This document shows, one piece after another, positions 9,640-20,617 of a DNA stretch of 33,728 nt (position 1 is the stretch's first letter; each line of letters starts with the position of its first letter). The notes under the pieces were generated by a model. That model ran no database searches and had not been told where the DNA came from. It saw nothing but the letters and a program-made list of their open reading frames with translations. Location of the stretch: assembly GCA_032718475.1 (NCBI GenBank), contig JAUCBJ010002066.1, positions 1-33,728 on the forward strand, read 5' to 3'. Position numbers and translations under genes: made by a program. The DNA is from Nemertoderma westbladi (lineage: Eukaryota; Xenacoelomorpha; Nemertodermatida; Nemertodermatidae).

Positions 9640-10930
9640 ACATTTTTTATGACGATTTTGAGGACATTGACGATAATATTAATTCTGGCGACACCTCAGG
9701 TCCAAACTTTCTTGGGTCCATTAACCCAGATGACAATCTTAGTTCTAACTTAATTCTGTGACTACTTCAATGAAACTATATTTAATGAAACATTATCTAA
9801 CAACACAAATCCTTCACTTTCTGTTTTACATTTAAATTATTGTAGGGGCCAAAACGCAAACATATCAGCCCTTTTTAATTTTATAATTTTCTAAATTCAA
9901 TCTCTTGTCAGTTTGACATCATCACTTTTTCAGCAACTTTTTTAACTGATGACCAACCACTAAACTCTGTATACCTAGAAGGTTATTCACCTCCAATTTG
10001 TGATTTCCGAGAGTATGGGAAATTGACCACAGAGGCGGCACAGCTAAATTATGTACTTAGTGATCTAGCAGTTACTGAACGACATGACCTCCTCTTTGAC
10101 GGCCCTGAAAACTGCTGGGTACAAATCTCCCGCCACAACACTCATAAGCAACTAATAGCCTCTGACCTAAATGATACCCTTTCTAAACTTGCTAGTACTA
10201 ATTATGATGTAATAATTACCGGAGATAGACGTTAGTAAACCAAGTAAATTTTAAACTTTTAAACAAGTACGTGACTATATTTGAATCTAGTATCCTTTAA
10301 TTGTTTTTTCACAGATTATTTAACAACCCACCCACACCCGTATAACTCCCTTACTCTAGTACTACTGTATAATAGACCACATATTAACCATCTACTTATA
10401 TATCTGCTCCGGGAACTAGTGACCACCTACCTACTTTATTTATAGTACTATCTAACTAACTCAGCATTTTTCCGTCCTCCGAACATTATATATGGATTTG
10501 ATTACAAAAATTTCAAGGTACTTTTTAAAATAACTTACGCATACAATTCAAGGCAATATTGCTGCTCTAATATTACAGACCGTAACAAAATTGACAGGTT
10601 CTACGACGAATTCACTTTTATTTGCAAAAATATCCTTCCTCGTAGACCCATTCCCAAAAAGGCTGTCGCTAAAATACTGTGGCTTACCCGTGGAGTCATT
10701 TTCGCCATTCGTAAAAAAATATGTTACATGCTGCCTACATAAAAAATCCGAGTAGTGATAACAACTCTATCTTTAAATCATATCGCAACAAATTGCCTAG
10801 CTTACTTAGAACTGCTGAATAAAAATACTTCTAATCCCAATTTACTACTAATTCCAATAATATGCGCAAAATTTAGACAACTATTAATATTCTACTAAAT
10901 CGCTCTAATAAAGTTAGTTAAGAATAATAA
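9640..10930 (+). pseudogene. Heavily decayed LINE: APE endonuclease and linker
   Basis: Across three frames the plus strand shows an acidic leader (DDFEDIDDNINS), the endonuclease N-terminus (FDIITFSATFLTDDQPLNSV, YLEGYSPP), a middle part (ENCWVQISRHNTHKQLIAS, YDVIITGD, where GD corresponds to the catalytic GDFN motif), the terminal SDHLPT catalytic block (about 10420), and the linker to the RT domain (KIDRFYDEFTF, ILPRRPIPKKA, AIRKKICYM, TAE-KYF, then LLN). It matches the element at 26787-28720 in organisation (SW/CW-IQISRQHSK motif in both). The RT itself is absent. Numerous frameshifts indicate an old copy. Confidence 0.75.
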
Positions 10931-11676
10931 AGTTATTATATTTTAAATTTCTTTTTTTCGCCGATTTTTCAGATTAAACCCAAAAATTTGTCAAAATTTT
11001 GCCAAATATAAATAAATATCAATTAATTTTGCCAAAAAGGCTAAACTAAAAATGTTAACCGATAACTTTGCTGGACCTCACCTACGTAATTCGAAACAAA
11101 TTGGTTTCATGCAATTTCACCTAAAATTGAGTGACTAGTACTGTAGCATTTTAACCGCAAATCTTGTTTCATTCAATGACCGCAAGAGGGCAACTGGAAG
11201 TTTGAAAATTTTTCATAAAAACATATGTTTAGCCATATTGTAAAAGCCCATACAGTATAAAATCAAAATATTTTAATTTAGGTAGAAATTGTAGACATTT
11301 ATATAAAGTGTTCAGTGGGGGTGTACTCCTTAATAAATATAACAAATATTGGTAAACATGTGTGTGTATTGTGCTCAATCTATACTTATTGTTATACAGT
11401 ATCTTTACTTATAAATACTATAAATTAAATTGAATTGAATTGACAGTTAGACATATAATAGTCATGCGGGTGGAATATACTTTTTTAGTAGTTCATTCAA
11501 TGAACTACTAAAGAATAGCAACAGTATATAAATTTTTCCGTGATTTTTCGTGTCTCAAACTTAAATTTATAATTTAATTATTACAAATAATGGTGCTATT
11601 AAAAAAAAATGACATAAAAAGGCTTCCCATGATTTCAAGGTAATCAACAAAGCAAATTAACATTAATTACGAAATT
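10931..11676. other. AT-rich spacer with a possible LINE 3' tail and a perfect hairpin
   Basis: No gene. At 11421-11443 a TAAATTAAATTGAATTGAA tail resembles the (AATTG)n tails of CR1-like LINEs and could be the 3' end of the decayed LINE upstream, with the RT part deleted. The 13-bp hairpin at 11484-11512 is listed separately. Confidence 0.45.
11484..11512. repeat. Perfect 13-bp inverted repeat, 3-nt loop
   Basis: TTTAGTAGTTCAT and ATGAACTACTAAA are exact reverse complements separated by TCA. It stands alone in AT-rich DNA, about 165 bp before the 11-bp satellite starts. No U-tract gene context is seen; the role is unknown. Confidence 0.8.
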
Positions 11677-14201
11677 ACTAACTTTGTACTAACTTTGTAC
11701 TAACTTTGTACTACCTTTGTACTACCTTTGTACTAACTTTGTACTAACTTTATACTACCTTTGTACTAACTTTGTACTATCTTTGTACTAACTTTGTACT
11801 CACTTTGTACTAACTTTGTACTAACTTTATACTACCTTTGTACTAACTTTGTACTAACTTTATACTACCTTTGTACTAACTTTGTACTGCCTTTGTACTA
11901 ACTTTGTACTAACTTTGTACTACCTTTGTACTAACTTTGTACTAACTTTATACTACCTTTATACTACCTTTGTACTAACTCTGTACTAACTTTGTACTAA
12001 CTTTATACTACCTTTGTACTAACGTTATACTACCTTTGTACTAACTTTGTACTAACTTTATACTACCTTTGTACTAACTTTGTACTAACTTTATACTAAC
12101 TTTGTACTACCTTTGTACTACCTTTGTACTATCTTTGTACTAACTTTGTACTCACTTTGTACTAACTTTGTACTAACTTTATACTACCTTTGTACTAACT
12201 TTGTACTAACTTTATACTACCTTTATACTACCTTTGTACTAACTTTGTACTAACTTTGTACTACCTTTGTACTAACTTTATACTACCTTTGTACTAACTT
12301 TGTACTAACTTTATACTACCTTTGTACTAACTTTGTACTAACTTTATACTAACTTTGTACTACCTTTGTACTACCTTTGTACTATCTTTGTACTAACTTT
12401 GTACTCACTTTGTACTAACTTTGTACTAACTTTATACTACCTTTGTACTAACTTTGTACTAACTTTATACTACCTTTATACTACCTTTGTACTACCTTTG
12501 TACTAACTTTATACTACCTTTGTACTAACGTTATACTACCTTTGTACTAACTTTGTACTAACTTTATACTTCCTTTGTACTAACTTTGTACTAACTTTAT
12601 ACTACCTTTGTACTAACTTTGTACTAACTTTATACTACCTTTGTACTAACTTTGTACTAACTTTATACTACCTTTGTACTAACTTTGTACTATCTTTGTA
12701 CTAACTTTGTACTCACTTTGTACTAACTTTGTACTAACTTTATACTACCTTTGTACTAACTTTGTACTAACTTTATACTACTACCTTTGTACTAACTTTT
12801 TACTAACTTTATACTACCTTTGTACTAACTTTGTACTAACTTTGTACTAACTTTGTACTAACTTTATACTACCTTTGTACTAATTTTGTACTAACGTTAT
12901 ACTACCTTTGTACTAACTTTGTACTAACTTTATACTACCTTTGTATTAACTTTGTACTAACTTTATACTACCTTTGTACTAACTTTGTACTAACTTTATA
13001 CTACCTTTGTACTAACTTTGTACTAACTTTGTACTACCTTTGTACTAACTTTGTACTAACTTTATACTACCTTTATACTACCTTTGTACTAACTCTGTAC
13101 TAACTTTGTACTAACTTTATACTACCTTTGTACTAACGTTATACTACCTTTGTACTAACTTTGTACTAACTTTATACTACCTTTGTACTAACTTTGTACT
13201 AACTTTGTACTACCTTTGTACTAACTTTGTACTAACTTTATACTACCTTTGTACTAACTTTGTACTACCTTTGTACTAACTTTGTACTAACTTTATACTA
13301 CCTTTTTACTAACTTTGTACTAACTTTATACTACCTTTGTACTAACTTTGTACTATCTTTGTACTAACTTTGAACTAACTTTATACTACCTTTGTACTAC
13401 CTTTGTACTAACTTTGTACTATATATGTACTAACTTTGTACTAACTTTGTACTCACTTTGTACTAACTTTGTACTAACTTTGTACTCACTTTGTACTCAC
13501 TTTGTATTAAATTTGTACTAACTTTGTACTAACTTTGTACTAACTTTATACTACCTTTGTACTAACTTTGTACTGTCTTTATACTACCTTTGTACTAACT
13601 TTGTACTAACTTTATACTACCTTTGTACTAACTTTGTACTAACTTTGTACTAACTTTATACTACCTTTGTTCTAACTTTGTACTAACTTTATACTACCTT
13701 TGTACTAACTTTATACTACCTTTGTACTAACTTTGTACTAACTTTGTACTATCTCTGTACTAACTTTGTACTATCTCTGTACTAACTTTGTACTCACTTT
13801 GTACTATCTTTGTACTAAGTTTGTACTAACTTTGTACTCACTTTGTACTAACTTTGTACTCACTTTGTACTCACTTTGTACTAACTTTGTACTAACTTTG
13901 TACTAACTTTGTACTAACTTTATACTACCTTTGTACTAACTTTGTACTGTCTTTATACTACCTTTGTACTAACTTTGTACTAACTTTATACTACCTTTGT
14001 ACTAACTTTGTACTAACTTTGTAGTAACTTTATACTACCTTTGTTCTAACTTTATACTAGCTTTGTACTAACTTTATACTACCTTTGTACTAACTTTGTA
14101 CTAACTTTATACTACCTTTGTACTAACTTTGTACTAACTTTGTACTATCTCTGTACTAACTTTGTACTATCTCTGTACTAACTTTGTACTCACTTTGTAC
14201 T
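11677..14201. repeat. 11-bp satellite array (about 2.5 kb, about 230 units) with higher-order structure
   Basis: The basic unit is ACTAACTTTGT. Variants occur in ordered patterns: ACTAACTTTAT, ACTACCTTTGT, ACTATCTTTGT and ACTCACTTTGT. The commonest higher-order unit is a 33-bp trimer: ACTAACTTTGT, then ACTAACTTTAT, then ACTACCTTTGT. Rarer marker units (ACTATCTTTGT followed two units later by ACTCACTTTGT) recur at about 11776, 12128, 12381 and 12689; the distances are exact multiples of 11, so segmental duplications of 23-32 units built the array. Phase breaks are rare (an extra CTA near 12780). No ORF survives, since TAA/TAG occur in every unit. Confidence 0.95.
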
Positions 14202-14626
14202 TTCTTACAAGGTAAATATAGTTGTATCCAACATAATGAATACATGCAAGCAATCTTTGGTTATGCTGCATAAGTTATATGTATAAACGTTCTTACTAAT
14301 TGAATCTTGTGCTTCTGTTTCATCAATATTTTAGCTTTAATTAAACCTGTCACTCATTACACAACACAGTTAATGTTACCTACCACCCATGATGATACAA
14401 CAACATATTGGATTAAGAATATTGATTTTTCCCAAAGCAACTAACTTGTAGTGTGAGGCTATAGTGTATGTGAAGAGTATTATTCACATGTAATAGGGTT
14501 CCACAGATTCATTAGATAAGCTAGTGTTGAATTCATTGTGAATGGGAAGCTACCATATGTTCAACTCCACTCGGCTATCGATTGAAAACTTCCGTGTTAA
14601 TGACCTCATGAAAGGTTAACAAGTTT
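14202..14626. other. Unique spacer between two satellite arrays
   Basis: No coding pattern, element end or RNA gene was recognised in this stretch. Confidence 0.5.
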
Positions 14627-14868
14627 TGGACGGATCCAAGTTGGATGTTGGACGGATCCAAGTTGGATGTTGGACGGATCCAAGTTGGCTGTTGGACGGA
14701 TCCAAGTTGGCTGTTGGACGGATCCAAGTTGGATGTGGGACGGATCCAAGTTGGATGTTGGACGGATCCAAGTTGGCTGTTGGATGGATCCAAGTTGGCT
14801 GTTGGACGGATCCAAGTTGGATGTGGGACGGATCCAAGTTGGCTGTTGGACGGATCCAAGTTGGATGT
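14627..14868. repeat. 22-bp minisatellite, 11 units, with a BamHI site in each unit
   Basis: The block TTGGACGGATCCAAG repeats with exact 22-bp spacing; GGATCC starts at 14632, 14654, 14676 and so on to 14852. Units differ mainly at GGATGT versus GGCTGT. Because 22 is not a multiple of 3 and the unit has no stop in any frame, all three frames on both strands stay open and encode the same rotating 22-residue peptide, which explains several spurious ORFs here. Confidence 0.95.
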
Positions 14869-15703
14869 CCTTATTTTTCACACGTGTTTGTTTGTGTGTT
14901 TGTTTTTTTGTACACACAACTTCTTGTACTTAATGTTGATGGAATTGGATGAAACTTTGATAATAGTTTCACTCAATCAAAATTCTGTTGACACCCCAAA
15001 GGGAGCATTTATTGGACATGATTCTGCAAAATTTCGCTTTATTTCGTTTAGAATTGTAGGAGAAGATACATTTCCTGCAAACAGTGTTTTTTTTAACATA
15101 CAATATACTACTATTGTGTACTTTGTCCAAAGTTTCGCTTTGCGTTTTTCGTTATTAGGCTTCCTGCCCTGCATAGTGCATTGGCGCGTACATTATTACA
15201 ATAATAATAATGATAGCAATGGATCCGTCCAGTATTGCCAGCTCGGGTCTGTCAAGCTAGTTAAATATTCTTGTGATATTGAGAAAATATTTGTAAAAAA
15301 TATTGTTGTAAATATTGTGAAAATACATCACATACAAAATATTGAGGCCAACATGGTCTCAACCAAAAACAAATTAAAAGTCCAGTACTACTTAAACAAA
15401 ACTTTAGGTTGGTGCGTTTTTTCCTTTTTTCAGATTTCAATGTTCTACCGTACCGGTGTGCAAAAGTTGCCAAATGGCAAAAAATTAAGGCTTAAAAATT
15501 AAAATTAAATTTTGAGCTTTTGCGATGCACCACAATGAAATTTATAACAATATAACACACATTGATGAAAGATCATTGACTCAAGAAAGAACTTCTGGAA
15601 TGCATTAAATGTCATAATTGGTGTATTGGTGTATTGGTGTATTGACAATATTGGTGTATCGCCATTATACTAGGTTTTAGTGATTTTAATCAAAACAATA
15701 CTA
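14869..15703. other. AT-rich DNA with no supported gene
   Basis: An open frame of 285 codons runs from the 22-bp array to about 15502 on the plus strand, but its first third is the minisatellite and the rest shows no domain, so it is not accepted as a gene. A short GGTGTATT repeat (about 4-5 copies) lies at 15619-15659. An isolated TGGATCCGTCCA at about 15219 is the inverse of the 22-bp unit core. Confidence 0.5.
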
Positions 15704-15747
15704 CAGTACTACTACTAGGATCGGCATGCTGCATTGCAGCTGCATTT

Positions 15748-16196
15748 TTAGGAATGCTGTGCCGGCTTGTCAACAAAATTGCACCGCCACAACTCTCTAT
15801 CACCCATGACATTTGCTAGATCATCCGCATCTTTAAGGCCAGTGTCCTTTAAGATGCGTCTCAAGAAAGTCATGGTCTGTCCACCATGCTTATTCACTCC
15901 ACGAGGCTGCCAAAGTACAAGATTATGCACTGGCTCGTCCTCACGGCGAAAGCAATGTCCTGCAAAGCGGAGGCGATTTTGTTCTAGTGTCAAGCTTGGG
16001 GGAACCAATGAGACACCTCCAATGTTATATAGTGTCTGGTTGGGGATGTGTGCATTGTACTTGACACAATGAACCCGGCGTAGCATTCTTGTGAATGTGC
16101 CATCCAGAGATTTGGTGTCCTCAGCAGTTAGAGCCCAGCATGGACTCCCGTAGAGGAGTACTGGAACTACTGCTGCTCTAAATAATCGGACCTTAA
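15748..16196 (-). pseudogene. LINE copy C: C-terminal domain of pol (3' of the insertion)
   Basis: On the minus strand it runs LLYGSPCWALT, TRMLRRVHCVKYNAH, NRLRFAGHCFRRE, HGGQTMTFLRRILKDTGL, ELWRCNFVDKPAQHS, stop. It is collinear with 3704-4152 in copy A and nearly identical. The reading frame continues into the other half of the LINE once the TTAA-flanked insertion is removed. This domain follows the RT thumb in RTE-like proteins; its R-W/F-x-GH-x-R core probably contributes to nucleic-acid binding. Confidence 0.85.
16193..16196. repeat. TTAA target-site duplication, left
   Basis: TTAA immediately before the CCCTATTA end of the insertion. With 17748-17751 it duplicates the single TTAA seen at 4149-4152 in the uninterrupted LINE copy A. 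Confidence 0.93.
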
Positions 16197-17747
16197 CCCT
16201 ATTAGTACCGGGCTATAAAATGTTGTACAAATACCGGGAGGGGGTCATATTGACCCCCCCCTCTAAAATCTACAAATATTTACGAAAACGTCTGATTTTT
16301 TGTTTGTACGTAGGTATCACTTGTCTGGATCCGACCGAAAAAAAAATTTTCGAAAAAATGTACTGGGGTGGTTATATTGCAGCACCAAAATTACAAGTAG
16401 TGCACAATTTTCACCAAATTTGAAAGTTACATTTTCGGCTAATTATTTTTCAATACAGGTTTTCTGGGGTGTAAAATACATTGGAAAATATTAAAAAATG
16501 ATATCATTACTATAAATGGCTGTTTAGTCCTCTCTGCGTAGGAAAAAAATGAAAAAAACAAGTAACCAGCACTTTTCAGTTAGAACACAAAATTTTTAAT
16601 TCACTTATACGATGCTATAAATTCACATTTTCAGGTTTTCGAGGGCGCTGATTCTAATGGAATACATTTCTAATATGCTAGATCATTGCTACTTGTATTT
16701 TTTGGCGTAATTTGGCAAATTTTGGTGCTAGCACCAAATTTCGTACCCATCACCAAAAAGTACAAGTTTGCGATGTCCAGTGCAGTTTTTATTGATTCCA
16801 TCGGATTCAGGACCCTCATAAACCCGTATAACGCAAGAAACAAGGTGATACTATCTACTTATCAATTTGCATATTTTCCAAAATTTGGTGCTGGCACAAC
16901 AATTTTCACCCACCGGCGAAAAATACAAGTTGGACAACTCTTATGAAATTTTTACTGATTCCATTGAATTCAGAACCATCACAAACCCGTATAACGCAAG
17001 AAACAAGGTGACACAATCAATTGATATATTTGATGGTTTTCAAAATTTGGTGCTAGCACCACATTTTGCACCCACATCCGAAAAATACAAGTTTGAGATG
17101 TCTAGTTGGATAATTATATTTTCCATTGAATTCAGAACAGCCATAAACCTCTAAAACGCAAGAAATAAATTCTCACAAGCAATTTTATCTATTGAATGGA
17201 TTTTCAAAATTTCGTGCTAGCACCAAAATTTGCACACAGCACCGAAAAATACAAGTTTGATACGCTTCGTGCAACTCGTATATATTTCTTCGAATCCAGA
17301 AACCCAAAACACCCCAATTGCGTAAAAAACAAGTTTCAAACGATCAATTTACAAAATTGACTTATTTCAAAATTTGGTGCAGGCACCAAAATTTGGCACC
17401 CACCGAAAAAAACAAGTTTAAAATTTCTAAATCAATTTATATGAATTCCATCAAATTTCTAACACCAAAAAACCCGTGTAAATAAAAAATAGAGATGTTA
17501 CAATTCATATTTAATGAAATGTAATTTTCAAAAAACGTCTCAAAAAAAGTGCCAAAAGTAGGGTTAAAAAATGGCGCTATAACTCGAAAAGTACCCAATA
17601 TTTTTGAAAACGGTTTTCACTACTAGGAAGACAATAGATTTTTAGGAAAAGTCGTAAAATTTCAGATTCCCAACTGCGTTTGTTTCAGAATTATAATAAA
17701 AAAATCACGGGAGGGGTCATATTGACCCCCCCCCGGGTTTAATAGGG
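16197..17747. mobile_element. TTAA-flanked non-autonomous element, piggyBac-like ends (1551 bp)
   Basis: Inserted in LINE copy C. The left end CCCTATTAGTACCGGG and the reverse complement of the right end, CCCTATTAAACCCGGG, match at 13 of 16 positions. Target duplication TTAA and a CCCT terminus are the hallmarks of piggyBac-superfamily elements. Just inside each end lies a near-palindrome GGGGGTCATATTGACCCCC. The interior is AT-rich and consists largely of five diverged tandem units of about 163 bp. No transposase-sized ORF is present, so it would depend on an enzyme supplied elsewhere. Precise removal restores the LINE frame. A second truncated copy lies at 29626-30697. Confidence 0.9.
16720..17535. 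repeat. Five diverged tandem units of about 163 bp inside the TTAA element
   Basis: Each unit starts with the palindrome TTTGGTGCTAGCACCAAA (or a variant). The starts, at about 16721, 16884, 17046, 17210 and 17373, are 162-164 bp apart. Further conserved blocks are ACCGAAAAATACAAGTTTG, TTCCATTGAATTCAGAACC and AACCCGTATAACGCAAGAAA. The units are strongly diverged, but the spacing is kept within 2 bp. Confidence 0.88.
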
Positions 17748-17751
17748 TTAA
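17748..17751. repeat. TTAA target-site duplication, right
   Basis: TTAA directly after the element's AATAGGG terminus, followed by the LINE sequence that continues from 16192; it completes the duplication of the site at 4149-4152. Confidence 0.93.
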
Positions 17752-18496
17752 GTTTCCGATTAATTCTCGGTGACTTCCAAATCCTGGAAAGCCTATTCAA
17801 GGCTGCCCATGCCTTTCCCTTACGTATTCGAAGGTCCTCACCTGACTTCCGGATCCATGATCCCAGGTAACAGAAGTCGCCCACATGCTCAAGCATACCA
17901 TCCTTTGAGCTTATGCTCATCCGATCAGAGACTTGCTGAGGACTTTCAAAGTTAACTGTCAGAATTTTGGTCTTTCTGGAGTTAATAAAAAGACCAACAC
18001 TAGAAGCAGCATGTTCTAATGAGCTGAGGAGCCGTTGGGCTCCCTCTAATGATTCTGAGAGTACTCCTAAGTCATCAGCAAAGTCTAGATCAGTTAGGTA
18101 CTTGGCAGGATTTCCTCGACTTCTGGAGCCAGTAGGTGGAGTTATCATCACCCAATCATCATTATGATGATCTAAGGACATGCGTAGAACATATTCAACC
18201 ACAATAATGAACAAGAATGGTGCAAGTGTGTCTCCTTGGAGGACGCCCCATAACACTTCAAATGGTTCTGTGTCACCGTCAACAGTAGACATAAATGTTG
18301 TCGAACCATCGTATACTGATCTGATTGCTGCAATAATTTCATCAGGAATCCCATATAATGAAAGTATGCTGAACATACGTGAGCGAGAGACTGAATCAAA
18401 GGCCTTGAAGAAGTCAACAAAGATAACAGCCAGACGCCTGTCTTTCTTTTTTGATAATTCTTCAATTATCCTTCTAAATGCCAAAATGGGCTCCAT
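17752..18496 (-). pseudogene. LINE copy C: reverse transcriptase palm and thumb
   Basis: On the minus strand: AVIFVDFFKAFDSV (motif A, catalytic Asp), GVLQGDTLAPFLF (motif B), LTDLDFADDLGVLSES (motif C with the intact FADD catalytic pair), GLFINSRKTKIL (motif D) and CYLGSWIRKSGEDLRIRKGK (thumb), ending in RINRKL at the insertion. Unlike copy A, the FADD codons are in frame here. The start of this frame overlaps the preceding one by about 30 nt in another frame, showing a 1-nt deletion close to 18490 between QNGFRKGRG and EPILAFRRIIEE. Confidence 0.88.
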
Positions 18497-19371
18497 GGCC
18501 CACGACCTTTACGGAACCCATTCTGATTTCCACGGAGCAGTCTCTCAATGGGATCCCTGATGCGATTTAATAGAATCCTATTGTATAGCTTTGCAGCAAT
18601 CGAGATCAATGAGATTCCCCGAAAAGAACCATAGAGTGTTAGGTTGCCCTTCTTGGGAACTGGCACCAACTTATTTGTTTTCATTTCTTGTGGGACTCTT
18701 GTTGTTCGATACATGTCTACTATGATGGGATAGATGAGCTTTAAACACTCAGGTATTTTAAAGACCTCAGGGGGAACACCATCTACTCCACTGGCACGAT
18801 TGGTCTTAATGCTCTTTGCAGCAGCCTTCACTTCTGCAAAGGAGATATCGCCAATGGGAATATCTGAGAGTACAGACTCAGACACTTTTACTTCTATAAA
18901 GTTATCTGGCAATACCCTGTCATTATTGAGGAGCTTTTCAAAGAGGGCTTTCCAACCATTGAGGCGATCGGGTGGTGATTCAGCCTTAACCTTGGTGGTT
19001 GGTTGGCTTTTCCGCCCAGTAAGCAGATTGATCGATTTCCATGCCTGGGATGATTGCCTGCTGTCGTCAGCATCATTGATGGCATCAACCTGTTGGTTTA
19101 TTAGCTCCTGTAGATTAACAGAGTACTGCCTGTTCAGGGACCTAGATGCAGCCTTAACTGCATTCTTGGCCGCTAAAGTCTGTTTGAGTTGGGACTCTTT
19201 CTGCGCCTTATGAAGGTCGTTTCGGCACTTTTGAATTTTGTTGTCAGTCCAGGGGGCCCTTTTCCTGTTTCGAGGGTATACAGGAACTGTTTCTGCAGCT
19301 GCTAACTTAACTGCTTCTGTAAAGGCAGTATAGCCCTCAGTGATCTGCCGCCTCAGAAGCAAGAGCCTCAT
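18497..19371 (-). pseudogene. LINE copy C: linker and N-terminal reverse transcriptase
   Basis: The minus-strand frame contains ITEGYTAFTEAVKLAA, APWTDNKIQKCRNDLHKAQ (the usual PWWT-like linker block), NRASGVDGVPPEVFK (conserved K-x-SG-x-DG-x-P-E motif before the RT), NKLVPVPKKGN with FRGISLISIAAKLYNRILL (fingers) and LLRGNQNGFRKGRG. It is joined upstream to the endonuclease frame through a 1-nt frameshift near 19340-19350 and downstream to the palm frame through another near 18490. No stop lies inside. Confidence 0.87.
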
Positions 19372-20617
19372 ACCTGTTACTCAGCTGTAGTGTGAAGCTG
19401 GATCTCACACTTGGCTGTTGCAACAGAGAAGACCAGTCATGCCGCGGCAAAGCAGATTTCGTTGTTCTGCTAGCACGCAGACTGAGTCTTACCTTGGCCA
19501 CAATAAGGCGGTGGTCACTGGAGAAGGGTCGAAGTGTAAATGCATTACAGTCTTGTATAGAGCTCCTGTATTTCCTACGAAACAGAATATGGTCTATCTG
19601 GGACTTGTGACCACTGGGTCCACTATGAGTCCATAGCTTTCCAGTTCGCTTCTTGAACTGGGTTCCAGCCGAAAACAATCCATTTCCAGAGATAAAATCC
19701 TGAAGATGGACAGAATTTCGGTTAACACTATTGCTATAGACCCAGGGCAATGTAGGTGATTGATGCAGACTTGCATTAAAGTCCCCCAGGAATGTTAAGA
19801 ATGCATGCTGATCCACTCCATCAGTAGCTGCTTGTAGATTGTGGTAGAAATTTTCCACCTCCTCTACAGGGGCAACACTAGTTGGAGAGTAGCACACAAT
19901 CAGAACCACCTTAGGAAACTTCTTAGCCAGTCTTCCAGAACATGAGAAGTGGCAACGGATGATGCGGTTAGAGATTTGGTCTATTTTGTCCAATGCTGCA
20001 TGTGCAGTTGGATTCATCAATAGACCAATTCCACCATTGCCACTATCATCTGCTGATGCGAGGGCGAGTCGCCAACCGCCCCCCATGTCCTTAATCACAA
20101 CCTCATCAGTCTGTCCAGTCTGCATTCGGTGCTCTTGAACACCCACTGCGCTAAGAGAAAGCTTATCTGCCAAGGCAGTCAGCTCACCTTGTCGCATTGG
20201 GGACCCGAGTGTTAGGGTGTTTACTGAGGCTAGTCTAGTGACTTGCCTCAGATTCACCAATGGCTTTGTTGGTCGGGGTGGAACATGAGAGTAGCCTCCA
20301 ACTCCAGAATCCCTCTCCCCATCACAATCTGGCCTCCCTGGTGACCCAGGGTTTGGGCCAGAAAGGTCATCAGGAAAGGGACTCAAAGAATTGTTGGCTG
20401 CTCTCTATCCAGTAAGGGGTGAGACAGGCAGCCGGTCAGGAGTTAACTGACGCCTGTGAGGCCGATTGTGTCCGGTAATTCCACTGGCCTCTAGTGGCCG
20501 GACCTCCGCATTGCTAATGTAATCCATAGTGGGGGTTGGAGGGTGCTTTTTTGCCGAGTCAGCTCTCGGGGCAAATACCACACCCTGGTTTGCCATTCCA
20601 CAGGGTGTGTGTCGCAA
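19337..20617 (-). pseudogene. LINE copy C: APE-like (exonuclease-endonuclease-phosphatase) domain
   Basis: On the minus strand, one frame from 20617 to 19337 with a single stop (TAG) at 20405-20407. After the stop: LASVNTLTLGSPMRQGELT with LSLSAVGVQEHRM (N-terminal strand and QE catalytic motif), GNGGIGLLMNP, VVLIVCYSPTS (Y-x-P motif), FLTFLGDFNAS (GDFNA catalytic motif), GHKSQIDHILFRRKY and FSSDHRLIVAKVRL (SDH catalytic motif). All key catalytic residues are visible. The domain nicks target DNA for reverse-transcription priming. Relatives are often annotated in animal genomes as craniofacial development protein 2-like; that name reflects this EEP domain only. Confidence 0.88.

Noticed and set aside
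11677-14201. CRISPR-like array
   Set aside because: No spacers: units are contiguous 11-mers; the context is eukaryotic.
14645-15502. 285-codon plus-strand frame
   Set aside because: The first third is the stop-free 22-bp minisatellite and the remainder has no domain or splice support.
16686-17154. Two overlapping ORFs with similar peptides in the TTAA element
   Set aside because: They mirror the 163-bp tandem units; the unit length is not a constant multiple of 3 and no transposase motif is present.
18734-19213. 159-codon plus-strand ORF, and other plus-strand ORFs over 17.7-19.7 kb
   Set aside because: Antisense shadows of the minus-strand LINE, whose RT and endonuclease motifs are clear.
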